Assembly: GCA_963723235.1 (NCBI GenBank)
Contig: CAVRPV010000014.1
Coordinates: forward strand, 1 to 62,397
Direction of reading: 5' to 3'
DNA: 62,397 bases
Source: CAIRTM01 sp963723235
Lineage (GTDB): Bacteria > Desulfobacterota > WTBG01 > CAIYCZ01 > CAIRTM01
The notes beneath the pieces are model-generated. The model was not told the origin of the DNA, searched no databases, and worked only from the letters and a program-made list of their open reading frames with translations. Position numbers and translations under genes: made by a program. Of the stretch, positions 28,389 through 38,409 are shown piece by piece (position 1 is the first letter of the stretch; the number at the start of each line of letters is the position of its first letter).

Positions 28389-30622
28389 ATGCACGGCAGT
28401 AAGCAGATGGTTTTGCGGTGGCTTATAACAACAATAATTTTTACGGCTTGCGTGTTATCAGCGTCCATTTCACGGGCTGGTTCTAACGAGTGGACCTGGA
28501 TGAGCGGCTCTGACTTGGTCCTTCAGGCAGGCACCTACGGTATAAAGGGCACGCCCGCAGCGGCGAATGTCCCGGGTGCCCGATATGGCAGTGCGGCCTG
28601 GACGGACAGCACCGGCAATTTTTGGTTCTTCGGGGGCTATGGCCTGGGCAGTGCCGACACCGGCACCGAAGAACTATCTGAATGACCTGTGGCGCTATGA
28701 TCCTGATAATAATACGTGGACCTGGATGAGCGGCTCTGACATGATCCTTGCAGGCAGGCACCTACGGCACAAAGGGCACGCCCTCACCGGACAATGTGCC
28801 GGGCGGCCGCTATGGCAGTGTCGCCTGGACGGATCGCACCGGCGATTTGTGGCTCTTCGCAGGTGTCGGCCTTGACAGCACCGGCAATAAGAACTACCTG
28901 AACGACCTGTGGCGCTATGATCCTGATAATGATATGTGGACCTGGATGAGCGGCTCTGACATTGCTAAGCAGGTGGGCACCTATGGCATACAAGGCACGC
29001 CCGCAGCGGACAATGTGCCGGGTGCACGCTATGAAAGTGTCGCCTGGACGGACCGCACCGGCGATTTGTGGCTCTTCGGGGGCTATGGCCGGGACAGCAC
29101 CGACAACGATCGCTTACTCAACGACCTGTGGCGCTATGATCCTGATAATGCTACGTGGACCTGGATAAGCGGCTCTGATAAGGGCAATAAGGGAGGCACC
29201 TACGGCACACAAGGCATACCCGCAGCTGACAATGTGCCGGGCGCGCGCGAAGGAAGCGTCGCCTGGACGGATCGCGCCGGCGATCTATGCCTCTTCGGGG
29301 GCTATGGTTATGACAAGAACAACCTGTACTACCTAAGCGACCTGTGGTGCTATGATACTGATAATGCTACGTGGACCTGGATGAGCGGCCCTGACAAGGT
29401 CGGCAAGTCAGGCAAATATGGGGCACAGGGTATGATCTCAGATAATAGCGTGCCGGGTGCACGCTATGATGGTGTCGCCTGGACGGATCTCGTCGGCGAT
29501 CCGTGGCTCTTCGGGGGCTATGGCCTTGCCAGTTCCGGAAGGGGGGACACGCTGAATGACCTGTGGCGCTATTATCCCAATGCCAATCTCTGGACCTGGA
29601 TAAGCGGCTCTGACAAAACCAAAAAATCGGGCATCTACGGCACAAAGGGCACGCCCGCAGCGGCCAATGTGCCGGGAGCACGCGATGGAAGCGTTGCCTG
29701 GACGGACAACGCAGGCAATCTGTGGCTCTTCGGGGGTTTTGTCTATGGTAAATACAAACAGCAGGACTATGTGAACGACCTGTGGCGCTTTGAGCTGCCC
29801 GCAGAGACGAACATGCGCATCGACACATGCACCATTAAAGCCGGCACAACCGACAGTATCAAGTTTTCGGGCTGGATGGATGCCGGGGAAGCCCGCATGA
29901 CTGCGGCGGCGGCGATGGGCGGTGAGATCGTCATTTCGCTGTGGACCGATATAGTTCCCGATCCCGCTGTCAACACCACGTTTCTCTTCCCGATCAATGA
30001 GAGCACTTTCATCAACGGTAAATACAAAAGCCCGAAGGATGATTCCAATCCCGTGCTGTCGTTTTCCTATGACAGCATTAAAGGCACGATGAACTTCTCC
30101 GCCAGCAACGCCGATCTCGCCGGATTGTACTGCCCGATAACCCTGACGGTTAAAATAGGCAGCTATTTCGTCCAGACAGTGCTTAATGAAGATATTGTCA
30201 ACGGCACAAATCCCTGTCCTCTGCCGCTCGTGATGGGCCTGCTGAACAGCCTGGATGTATCGAAATTCAAGGCCAAAAAAGGCTCGAAGGTCGACACCGA
30301 CTCGTTGTCGATCTCGGGGACATTTACGGTAGACGGCGACTTTGACTTTGACACGGCGAAGCCGGTTGATATCACGCTTGGACCTGACACGTTCAGTCTG
30401 CCGGGCGATGTGTTTTCGGAAAAAAACGGTGTGTACAGCTGCAAGAATGCCGACAGCGGAAACGGACTCGTCACCGCCAAATTTGACACGGTAAAGTGCA
30501 CCTACTCGGTCGAGGTCAAGAACACATCACTGACCGGCAGCGGGGAAGTTTACTTTAGTCTTGACCTTTTTGGCTATCCCCTGCAGGATCCGGATCCGGT
30601 AGAACTGCCGCCTGAATTCTGA
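28389..30622 (+). CDS. Secreted Kelch-like tandem repeat protein, two frameshifts
   Basis: The ATG at 28389 has a GGAGG site and a signal peptide (VLRWLITTIIFTACVLSASI). About seven tandem repeats of roughly 57 residues follow. Each reads as WTWMSGSD, GTYGxxGTPAAxNVPGAR, VAWTDxxGDLWLFGGYG and YLNDLWRYDPDN, which fits a Kelch/galactose-oxidase-like propeller. After about residue 480 come two diverged copies of a beta domain (TIKAGTTDSIKFSGWM... and KAKKGSKVDTDSLSISG...). Shifts near 28665 and 28750 separate the first repeats from the rest. The likely site is the cell surface or outside. No catalytic residues are evident. Confidence 0.75.
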
Positions 30623-30651
30623 GCGCAGGCACAAGCCGGGAAACGCAAATC

Positions 30652-30695
30652 CGGCCGGGCCGGGGAAGAGTTGTATCGTCCCCGGTCCGGCTTTT
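30652..30695 (+). terminator. Rho-independent terminator after the Kelch-like gene
   Basis: The stem GCCGGGCCGGGGA / TCCCCGGTCCGGC has a loop of about 11 bases and is followed by TTTTT. Confidence 0.85.
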
Positions 30696-30808
30696 TAACA
30701 TGTCAGCAAACAACCAGGGCATTTTCCGTTTGTATAGAGCCACAAAGCCAGGGGTTCAGGCGGCACTTCTTACCACATGCACAAAGCCATCAGGGTCTGG
30801 CAAACCTC

Positions 30809-30837
30809 TTGACAGAATTTCTTAAACATGGTTAAAT
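30809..30837 (+). promoter_or_regulatory. Promoter of tRNA-Pro(GGG)
   Basis: A consensus TTGACA and TTAAAT are 17 bases apart; transcription would begin a few bases before the tRNA at 30850. Confidence 0.7.
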
Positions 30838-30849
30838 TATTTTTTTTGC

Positions 30850-30926
<77 letters not shown>

Positions 30927-30937
30927 GATGGCCGTGA

Positions 30938-30968
30938 AGCACTCAGTCTCGTGACTGGGTGCTTTTTT
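30938..30968 (+). terminator. Terminator after tRNA-Pro(GGG)
   Basis: GCACTCAGTC pairs with GACTGGGTGC around a four-base loop, and a T run follows. Confidence 0.9.
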
Positions 30969-31018
30969 TGTTTATAACGGATTTCTAAGGTATCTCAGGC
31001 AGTGAAAGGAAAAGGACC

Positions 31019-32075
31019 ATGGCGATTGATACGGATAAATTACAGGAAATGATCGGGAAGGTGCTGGCGGATATCGGCGCGACTTTTCCATGCACCGCTC
31101 GTGCTGATTGGTGAGAAGCTGGGACTTTTTAAAAAACTTGCCGCGGAAAGCTGAACGCTGAGCAGCTTGCCGAGCGCACCCGTACGGCTGTGCGTTACGT
31201 TCAGGAGTGGCTGCCGGCCATGGCATCCGGAGGATACATTTCCTATGATTCCGGTGAGCGCGATGTTATTATCTGACGCCTGAGCAGGCATGGTACTGGC
31301 TGATGAGGAAAGCCCCGCATATATGCCCGGCGCATTTCAGGCAGCAATAGCCGCGATTAAGTCCGAGCCAAAGATAACAGAGGCCTTCCTGACCGGCAAA
31401 GGTGTCGGCTGGCATGAGCATGATGCTGAACTTTTTCCTGGCACTGAGCGGTTTTACAAGCCGCTGTATAAAACGCATCTGGTCAGTACCTGGATTCCGG
31501 CACTGGAAGGTGTGCTGCAGAAGCTCACAAAGGGGGCATTCGTGGCGGATGTGGGCTGCGGACACGGGTTGTCCAGCATTCTGATGGCCCAGGCGTTTCC
31601 GCGGTCCCGCTTTGAAGGCTTTGACTGTCACGAGCTTTCAATCGAGGCTGCCAGCACAGCATGCGCGTGAAGCCGGTGTTGCCGACCGGGTCGCTTTGAG
31701 GCCCTGGCAGCATGTGACATTCCCGCTGCAGGATATGATCTGGTCACATCGTTTGACTGCCTGCATGACATGGGTGATCCGGCCGGGGCGGCTGAGACAA
31801 TTTTTAAGGCATTAAAGCCTGATGGCACCTGGATGATTGTCGAGCCGTATGCCGGAGATGTGGTGGAGCATAATTTTAATCCGGTTGGCAGGCTTTACTA
31901 TTGTGCTTCTGTTCTTTTGTGTGTGCCCGGGGCTCTGGCCCAGGACGTTGGGCTGGCGCTTGGTGCCCAGGCCGGTGAAAGACGTTTGCGGGAGGTCGTG
32001 CTGTCAGCCGGTTTTACCCGTTTTCGCCGGGCCGCGGAAACCCCGGTCAATATCGTGTATGAAGCAAGGCCGTAG
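31019..32075 (+). CDS. SAM-dependent methyltransferase with winged-helix domain (Rv2258c-like), several frameshifts
   Basis: With the frame restored, the N-terminal part is a winged helix (LVLIGEKLGLFKKLA, LAERTRTAVRYVQEWLPAMA, GGYISYDSG). The central part is a class I SAM domain (GAFVADVGCGHGLSSILMAQ, then YDLVTSFDCLHDMGDP) and the C-terminal half has LKPDGTWMIVEPYAGD. At least four single-base shifts interrupt it (near 31080, 31152, 31270 and 31665). This density is higher than the window average. The substrate is unknown. The start has an AAAGGA site. Confidence 0.65.
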
Positions 32076-32160
32076 CGGCAGTTTATTTTCTTGCTGCGGT
32101 TGCCATCTACAATGAGCATACTATGTATATCGTAGTGGACATAGTACCAGGGGGGTATCT

Positions 32161-32653
32161 ATGAAGTTATTATGTATATGCTTCGTAGCAGCATGCATTA
32201 TATTGCAAGCGCCTGCCTGTTCTCATTCGCCGCAGGTGCGGGCAACGCTGGACGATGTCCTGTCTGATCCCGAGGCTTATGAGGATTGCGAGCTTATCAT
32301 AACTGCTTCTATCAGGGATGTGCTTGAAAACCATTCTCTGTATCAGGATCGCCGGATTGAAGTCACCGGTGAGCTTGCTTATTATGGCAGTCTTTCATTT
32401 TGGACCTGGTATCTCATGCTTGCTGACCAGCAGAATGAGCTGCGTTGTTATACCAACTACTACCGGGTAAGTGTCGGCCGGGATGCAGAAGTAATGATGC
32501 AGCGTGCGGCCAATAGAAAAAAAACCGTTGACAATCAATGGTGTGTTGCGCAACGACGGCATTGATATCCGTGAAATTCTGTATGAGGGTCAGTTGGTGC
32601 GGCCCAACTTCAAACCGCCCGTTCTGTATAATGTTCCGGGAAGTATTTATTAA
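32161..32653 (+). CDS. Putative lipoprotein with OB-fold-like domain, one frameshift
   Basis: A signal peptide (MKLLCICFVAACIILQAPAC) ends at a Cys that may be lipidated, though the lipobox is weak. The body has IEVTGELAYYGSLSFWTWYL, AEVMMQRAANRKK and, after removing one A from an eight-base run near 32520, LTINGVLRNDGIDIREILYE. That is a strand pattern like an OB-fold. It may be an envelope protein. No function is known. Confidence 0.55.
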
Positions 32654-32762
32654 GTCGGGAGTTATGTGTTTGGAGTTCGGATGCAGGGAGTGATAAAATT
32701 TTTTGTCCTTTAGGGGTAGCCTCTGGTCGCAAAACCTTCTTAGCAGGGGCGTATAAGATTGA

Positions 32763-33902
32763 TCAGTCGTTTGTGGCCGCGCCGGCCGCGGCGTTCAGGG
32801 GTATCCGGATTCGCAGCGTAAACAGAAAAGAAACAACTGTCAGCGCCGTGCCGATCAGAAACGGCAGCCGCCAGTTTACCAGCCACAGCGCCCCGCCGCA
32901 CAGCGGTATCACCACCGCGGAGATGTGATTGATCGTAAATCCCACGGCCGTGCTCTGCGCCAGGTCTTCCGGATCGGCGATTTTTTGCAGGTACGTGCTC
33001 AGCCCGATGGCGAAATTGAAGAAGATGCTGTCAAGCACGTACAGACACACCGCCACCGCCGCATTTTCGATAAAGGCATACCCCAGAAACAGCACGATCA
33101 GGCTCGCGCTTTCCATGCACAGCACGACCCGCTCGCCGTAGCGGTTGATGGCCCGCGAAATCCAGGGATTGGTGAGCCAGGTCAGTGCGTAATTGACGAC
33201 ATAAATTCCCGCGATGGTCGTTACCGCCAGGTGATACTTTTCAACCAGCAGAAAGACGGCAAAGACGATGAAAATCTGCCGTCGCGCGCCGCTCAAAAAA
33301 TTCAGCATATAATAGAGCCGGTAGCGCCGCCGCAGCACGGGCCTGTTCTGAACGCCCGGCGCGGTATGGGCAGGGGGGCTCTTCCAAAGCATGTAGGCGC
33401 CTGCGCCGCAGACGAATATCCCCAGGAGCAGGAAATTGATTCTATACGGCAGCACGAAGGCAAGCAGCCAGATGACGCCTCCGACACCGATATTGGCAAG
33501 GGCCCCGAAGCCGCGCAACCGCGCGAACACGACCGGCGCGTCCGTGTGGGAGAAGCACTGCACGGTCAGCGATTTGTTGGTGGTTTCAAAATAGTGAAAC
33601 CCGGTCGACATGATGACCGTCGTGAACAGAAGGCCCGGCAACGTGGCGAAAAAACCTGTCGCGCCGATGCCTATGCCCATCACGATGACCGACCAGCCGG
33701 CAAGCCGGTACTCGCTCATGACGAGCAGAATATACATGACCAGGAAGGTGAGAAAGCCCGGAATCTCGCGCACCGATTGCGCCATGCCGATCTGCAAGCC
33801 GTTTACGCCCACCACCTCTTTTGCGTAATTGGTGTACAGCGCCATCCAGCCCTGCAGCCCCGCGCTTGCGCACACGACCAGCACCAGCAGGTAGCGGTAC
33901 AT
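32763..33902 (-). CDS. Major facilitator superfamily transporter
   Basis: The protein has 379 residues and about eleven or twelve hydrophobic segments. A charged loop follows the sixth (WKSPPAHTAPGVQNRPVLRRRYR), as in MFS proteins with two six-helix halves. Segments such as VREIPGFLTFLVMYILLV and MGIGIGATGFFATLPGLL are typical. The substrate cannot be told. It is the last gene of the ccdA-to-cinA minus-strand run. Its antisense frame is open for 354 codons, but that is a shadow. Confidence 0.8.
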   Translation of the reverse strand: MYRYLLVLVVCASAGLQGWMALYTNYAKEVVGVNGLQIGMAQSVREIPGFLTFLVMYILLVMSEYRLAGWSVIVMGIGIGATGFFATLPGLLFTTVIMSTGFHYFETTNKSLTVQCFSHTDAPVVFARLRGFGALANIGVGGVIWLLAFVLPYRINFLLLGIFVCGAGAYMLWKSPPAHTAPGVQNRPVLRRRYRLYYMLNFLSGARRQIFIVFAVFLLVEKYHLAVTTIAGIYVVNYALTWLTNPWISRAINRYGERVVLCMESASLIVLFLGYAFIENAAVAVCLYVLDSIFFNFAIGLSTYLQKIADPEDLAQSTAVGFTINHISAVVIPLCGGALWLVNWRLPFLIGTALTVVSFLFTLRIRIPLNAAAGAATND

Positions 33903-34072
33903 GGGATTTTCTTTGATATGCTGTCATGTGCCTCTCAAATGCTGAGGCGGGCTTTGCGCCCGCCCCTGATTCCTGTCGATATAACTTAAAATTTCAATGC
34001 AATCTTTCCGTTTTTAGTGTTTGCCAGGCCGTTGGGGCTGTTTTTCTATCCTTGCCGTCCTGTTTTTTGCGG

Positions 34073-35341
34073 TCAGGTACAAGACGGAGCCTGATCATCA
34101 GTGCTCAGGCCCATCAGGGTCCGGCGCAGCAGGTCAAGCGCGGTGTAGGCGCTTAAGAGTTTGTTTTGTTCACGGTTGCCGGTGAAGCGGCGATGATACG
34201 CCCGGCAGCCCTCAGGCCCGGCTATGGCGAAAAACACCGTGCCGACCGGTTTTTCAGGCGTGCCCCCGTCAGGGCCGGCTATGCCGGTTATGCCGATGCC
34301 GTAGGTGCTCGCGGCGCGATCGCGGACCCCATGCGCGAGGGCCTGCGCGGTTTGCGCGCTCACGGCCCCATGCTGCGCCAGGATTGTTTCCTCAACGCCT
34401 GCGAGTTGTGTTTTTGCGGCATTGCTGTAGACCACAAGCCCGCGTTCAAACCAGGCGGAGCTGCCCGGCACATTCGTGATCAGATGGGAGAGAAGCCCCC
34501 CGGTACAGGATTCGGCAACAGCCAGACTGTGGCCGCCTTCGGCCAGCAGCCTTCCGACAGCCTCCATCAGCGAAACATCTTCTCCGGCATATATGTACGT
34601 GACCGAGGCGCTCTGCTATTGCGCTTTGGGCCTGGTTCAGGCGTTCTTCCAAAACAGCAGCGTCCGGGCCATGGGCGGTGAGCTTCAGAAGAACCTCGGG
34701 GAAGTGAGGATAAAAGCCAAGAGCAACGCCGCTCATCGGACTCAGGGCGCCGAAGAGCTTTTCTTGAATGACTGATTCCCAAAGCCCGAAAACACGCAGG
34801 GTTTTACTGCGGATGATGTGCTTGCGGCCTGAGTGTTCATTGATATAGGCAATCACGAACTGTTCAGTCATTGCCCGTGCTTCCGCAGGCACGCCCGGCA
34901 GAAACAGATAGTGCCGTTCGCAAAGCGCACAACAAATCCGCAGGCGGTTCCAACCGGGTTGGCAATCGGTGTGCAGGTGGAGGGCAGCATTGCCTGTTTC
35001 TGTTGTGGCACATTCATGCTGCGCCCCCGTCGAGCGAGTTCGGCGCGCAGCATCTCAAGGGCTTCAGGGTGCAGGGCTATCGTATCGCCAAAAGCATCGG
35101 CTGCTGCTGCGGCCGTGAGATCATCTTCGGTCGGGCCGAGCCCCCCGGTGACGATGACAAAGCGGGTTTCTCTCAGGCAGGCGAGCAGGGCCGCGCTGAT
35201 TGCGTCGTGCGTGTCGCCGGTTGTGGTGATGCGCTGCACGGTAAATCCGGCTGCGTGCAGTTCGCGTGCAATCATGCCGGCATTGGTGTCCTGCGTGCGG
35301 CCGCACAGCAGTTCGTCGCCGATGGTGATTATTTCAATCAA
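34073..35341 (-). CDS. cinA: CinA: nicotinamide-nucleotide amidase / competence-damage protein, two frameshifts
   Basis: The N-terminal MoCF-like domain reads IEIITIGDELLCGRTQDTNA and VTGGLGPTEDDLTAAA, the FLPGVPAEARAM motif follows, and the C-terminal amidase domain has AVAESCTGGLLSHLITNVPG and GIGITGIAGPDGGTPEKPVG. It acts in NAD salvage, deamidating NMN and handling ADP-ribose. Adding one T to TTT near 34896 and removing one G near 34602 gives a single protein of about 423 residues. The start is TTG at 35341 behind GGAG, just downstream of repeat R3. Confidence 0.9.
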
Positions 35342-35357
35342 GTCGTTCTCCGAATAG

Positions 35358-35486
35358 CAGGCTGTTGAAAAAAGCCGATCTGTCCGCTGCGTTGCACTCA
35401 TCATTCGTCACTGCGGCGTACGGAAGAGTACGCCTCATTTCTCATGATTTCGCGCGCCTTGCATCCGGGCATTTTTGAACAGCCTG
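35358..35486. repeat. Palindromic interspersed repeat, copy R3
   Basis: CAGGCTGTTGAAAAA pairs with TTTTTGAACAGCCTG at the ends. The core TGCGGCGTACGGAAGAGTAC and TTTCGCGCGCCTTGC is shared with R4 and R5. It separates pgpA from cinA. Confidence 0.85.
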
Positions 35487-35544
35487 ATAGCTGGTGCCAA
35501 CCGTTCAAGAACATATCTGTGCCGAAGGAAAACTGCCATGGTTT

Positions 35545-36010
35545 TTACAGCACTCTATATAAAAACTGTAGAACAATATTGGCGTAGAGCCCGGCGACAA
35601 TGTCATCCAGCACGATGCCGCTGCCGCCCCGCATGCGATCATTGATCCAGCCGGCAGGCTGGGGCTTGAGAATGTCAAACACGCGAAACAGGATAAAGCC
35701 CATGATAATGTACATGGCGTCCGGGGGAATGGCAGTCATTGTCAGCATAAAGCCGGCTATTTCGTCAATAACTACCTGGGGTGGATCCTTGCGATCGTAG
35801 ATTGTTGCGGCCAGGTCCGGAGATCCAGATTGCCACCAGCGTCAGCGCAATAACAGCACCGGCATACAACCACCCCTGCAGACTTTCGACCATCAGCAGA
35901 TACAAAGGGATTGCAACGAGCGTGCCCATTGTGCCGGGAGCAAACGGGATGTGGCCGCTGAAAAATCCGCTTGCCAGAAAGCGCACACTGAAGCGGCCGA
36001 GGCGGTTCAT
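35545..36010 (-). CDS. pgpA: Phosphatidylglycerophosphatase A, one frameshift
   Basis: This membrane enzyme dephosphorylates phosphatidylglycerophosphate. The first half has FLASGFFSGHIPFAPGTMGT, a PgpA hallmark. After removal of one G near 35820 the second half reads DRKDPPQVVIDEIAGFMLTM, with the DE pair, and FRVFDILKPQPAGWIND. Together they make about 154 residues. The start has AAGGGG and follows the cyclophilin-like gene by 14 bases. Confidence 0.88.
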
Positions 36011-36023
36011 GTTTTTCCCCTTG

Positions 36024-36400
36024 TCAATAAAACCATCGCTCCGTCGGCAACCTGCGCAGTACGGTGCTGTCACCCCGGATTGTTCCGCATACATTTACGG
36101 CGCTGGCTGCCCGGATTTCGCCGGGGCGGCTTACCGGTGTGGGTCCGAAGAAAAAGCATAGCGCGGGACCATCGGGCCAGTATGCCACGTCACCGGCCTG
36201 TACGATCGCGCGCGCATCAGCTTCCAGCGGAACCTGAAATGGCACGCTGAAATAGAGTTCATCGCCCCAGCGGTTGGCCTGTGCCTGCAGGGGAAGCGCA
36301 TCCCAGAGCGCCTCTGCAGTGGGCGTGTTCGGCAGTTCAGCCGTGAATCCAGCGTGTCGATTAGTATACGTAGTGTGCGCTGTGGTAGAGAGGGCTGCAT
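36024..36400 (-). CDS. Cyclophilin-like fold protein (TM1367 family), one frameshift
   Basis: A short beta-barrel protein of about 125 residues. It begins MQPSLPQRTLRILID, and after one missing base near 36355 continues AGFTAELPNTPTAEALWDAL, RWGDELYFSVPFQV, DVAYWPDGPALCFFFGPTP and EIRAASAVNVCGTIRGD. These phrases define the TM1367/Cyclophil_like family. No enzymatic activity is assigned to it. It lies between gmhA and pgpA. Confidence 0.7.
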
Positions 36401-36412
36401 GTTCGAGAGCCT

Positions 36413-36440
36413 GTAGGGGCAGGCCCCTGTGCCTGCCCGG
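36413..36440. repeat. Short palindrome 'GTAGGGGCAGGCCCCTGTGCCTGCCC'
   Basis: GGGGCAGG and CCTGTGCCTGCCC form a compact hairpin. The same kind of unit is scattered in many bacterial genomes. It occupies the gap between gmhA and the cyclophilin-like gene. Confidence 0.55.
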
Positions 36441-36444
36441 TTTA

Positions 36445-37030
36445 TCAGTGTGGATCTGCCTGCTTAAGATAATGGCGTTCGATCTGGAGGCACAGCAGGT
36501 GGCCGTAACACAGATGCACCTCCTGCACGCGGGCGGTACAATCATGCGGCACAGCAGGGTGCGATCGGCAGTTGCCTCAAGGGGCTGCCGGGTATGGCCC
36601 GTAAAGCACAGTATATTCATGTCCATGGATCGGGCTGTTTGCAGGCCTTGATGATATTGGCAGAGCGTCCGCTGGTGGACAGCGCCCACAGCATATCGCC
36701 CGCGCGGCCCAGGGCTTCTACCTGGCGTGCGAAAATGCTTTCAAAATCGAGATCATTGCCGATGCTGGTCAGGGTTGCGGTATCGGTTGCCAGAGACAGG
36801 GCCGGCAGGGCCCGGCGATAGACGGAAAGTTTGTTTATCAGTTCCGCTGCGAAATGCTGGGCTTCGGCAGCGCTGCCGCCGTTGCCGCAGATGAGCACTT
36901 TGCCGCCGCCTTCAAAACAGGCGATCATGTCGCGTCCGGCCGCCAGCAGTTCATCGGCATACTGCGTGCCGCAGTGTTCAATCAAGCGGGCCGATTCGTT
37001 GAAAATTGTCTGTACGTTTTTACTATCCAT
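36445..37030 (-). CDS. gmhA: Phosphoheptose isomerase (sedoheptulose-7-phosphate isomerase), two frameshifts
   Basis: This SIS-domain enzyme starts ADP-heptose synthesis for the lipopolysaccharide core. It has MIACFEGGGKVLICGNGGSA, AAELINKLSVYRRALPALSL, FARQVEALGRAGDMLWALST and SGRSANIIKACKQ. The tail is in two other frames: MDMNILCFTGHTRQP, then RVQEVHLCYGHLLCLQIE with the metal-binding His and Glu region, ending at 36445. Shifts lie near 36628 and 36540. The gene implies a Gram-negative envelope. Confidence 0.88.
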
Positions 37031-37062
37031 GCGGGTGGCCTTTAAGAATTGTGCGCGGTCGC

Positions 37063-37605
37063 TCAGGAAGCGGGCGCTACGAGTTTGTCAAGAATCTGAT
37101 TAGCATTGGCTGGCAAAACATTGCCGCGGTACACGATAATACCGTCGCGGTCGATAAGCAGGCTTGTCGGAATGCCGAATACGCCATACACACGCGAAAC
37201 CTCGGTTTTTTCATCATAGAGGATACGGTACGGCAGTTTATTGACTTCCTGAAAACTCTGCACGCGCGGCAGCGGATCATTGGAGGCGATATTGATCGCG
37301 ACAACCTCAAGGCCCCGGGGGCTGTACTGAGCATAAAGATCCGAAAAATAGGGAATGGCCTGTCGGCAGGCCGGGCACCATGTTGCCCAGAATATGAGCA
37401 AAACCGGTTTTTTATTATGCACTTCTGAAAGCGTAAAGGTTTTGCCGCTCAGATCTTTGAGCGTAAAATCCGGAGCGCGCTGGCCGGTCATAATGCCGGT
37501 TGCAGCCGACGGCGCAGATTGCTTATTTTCACCGGCATTGCCGCAGTTTGCAAGCGGCAGGACGAGCAGGAGTGTAATGAGCATGGTTCTCAGTGTGTGT
37601 GACAT
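37063..37605 (-). CDS. TlpA/ResA-like thioredoxin lipoprotein
   Basis: A lipobox-like LPLANC follows a hydrophobic signal, so the protein is probably anchored facing the periplasm. The thioredoxin fold has GQRAPDFTLKDLSGKTFTLS, the active site FWATWCPACRQAIPYF and GVFGIPTSLLIDRDG with the cis-Pro. It reduces disulfides, probably with electrons from the CcdA encoded nine bases upstream. Cytochrome c maturation or general thiol repair are the likely uses. Confidence 0.88.
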   Translation of the reverse strand: MSHTLRTMLITLLLVLPLANCGNAGENKQSAPSAATGIMTGQRAPDFTLKDLSGKTFTLSEVHNKKPVLLIFWATWCPACRQAIPYFSDLYAQYSPRGLEVVAINIASNDPLPRVQSFQEVNKLPYRILYDEKTEVSRVYGVFGIPTSLLIDRDGIIVYRGNVLPANANQILDKLVAPAS

Positions 37606-37613
37606 AGTGCCTC

Positions 37614-38321
37614 CTATAGCATGAGTTGGCCGGCTTTGAGAATAAAGATTTCACCGATTATAATCATCAGGATGCCGAATATTTTTTTAATTCCCACCAT
37701 CCAGGCCCCGGATTTCGGCAGGGAAGAGAGCACTCCGGAGAATGTGCCCACAAGAATCAGCAGCGTGCCCAGTCCCAGAGAAAAAACAAACAGCATGGCG
37801 ATGCCGAAGGCAATATTCTGGCGCACAGCAACAAAGCCCAGCAGGGAGCCCAGTACCGGCGTTGTGCAGGGACCCGCAATCAGCGCTGAAACCCCGCCCA
37901 TGAAAAATACGCTCAGCATTCCGGTTGATCCGCGTCGGGGCGTGGAGAGTTTCTGCAAACCGGTAAACTGCAGGCTGAAAACATCAAGCATGGACAGGCC
38001 GAACAGCAGAAAAATATTGCCGACTGCCAGAAATGTCCATTTATTGGTGCTGATCTGGCCGAACAGCTGTCCGCTCAATGCGGCAAAGGCTCCCAGTCCG
38101 GAATATACCGCTGCCAGGCCCAGCACATACACAATCGACAAATACAGGGCCCGTGTTTTTGTGCCGGCACTCCGGGCCCCGATAACTGCCACGGTAATTG
38201 GTATCAGCGGATAGACGCAGGGCGTGAAACTGGTCAGCAGGCCGGCGGCAAAAGCGGCGGCCAGGGCCAGCAGCGGAGCACCCTGCAGGTAAAGATCGAT
38301 ATTGCCGATGAAGTCATGCAT
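37614..38321 (-). CDS. ccdA: CcdA/DsbD-type transmembrane thiol transporter
   Basis: The protein has 235 residues and six hydrophobic segments. The two redox Cys are in LLTSFTPCVYPLIPITV and SALIAGPCTTPVLGSL. It passes reducing power from cytoplasmic thioredoxin to extracytoplasmic thiol proteins. The TlpA-like partner follows directly, which supports the pairing. Confidence 0.92.
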   Translation of the reverse strand: MHDFIGNIDLYLQGAPLLALAAAFAAGLLTSFTPCVYPLIPITVAVIGARSAGTKTRALYLSIVYVLGLAAVYSGLGAFAALSGQLFGQISTNKWTFLAVGNIFLLFGLSMLDVFSLQFTGLQKLSTPRRGSTGMLSVFFMGGVSALIAGPCTTPVLGSLLGFVAVRQNIAFGIAMLFVFSLGLGTLLILVGTFSGVLSSLPKSGAWMVGIKKIFGILMIIIGEIFILKAGQLML

Positions 38322-38409
38322 TGGTATACGGTCTGCTTCTGAATGCGCTGAAACGTCCCTTCACAGCAGGGCTTCCAACGTTAGTAATATAAACTGTTTT
38401 TTACCGTCT

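Noticed and set aside
28389..29800. CRISPR-like array in the repetitive DNA
   Set aside because: The periodicity is 171 to 180 bases, in frame, and encodes protein repeats; there are no short direct repeats with unique spacers. I saw no CRISPR array elsewhere either.
32925..33989. Open frame of 354 codons on the plus strand
   Set aside because: It is antisense to the MFS transporter, is rich in His, Gln, Arg and Asp as shadow frames of GC-rich membrane genes are, and has no ribosome site or family resemblance.
37621..38214. Open frame of 197 codons antisense to ccdA
   Set aside because: The ccdA frame shows family motifs and membrane segments; the opposite frame shows none.
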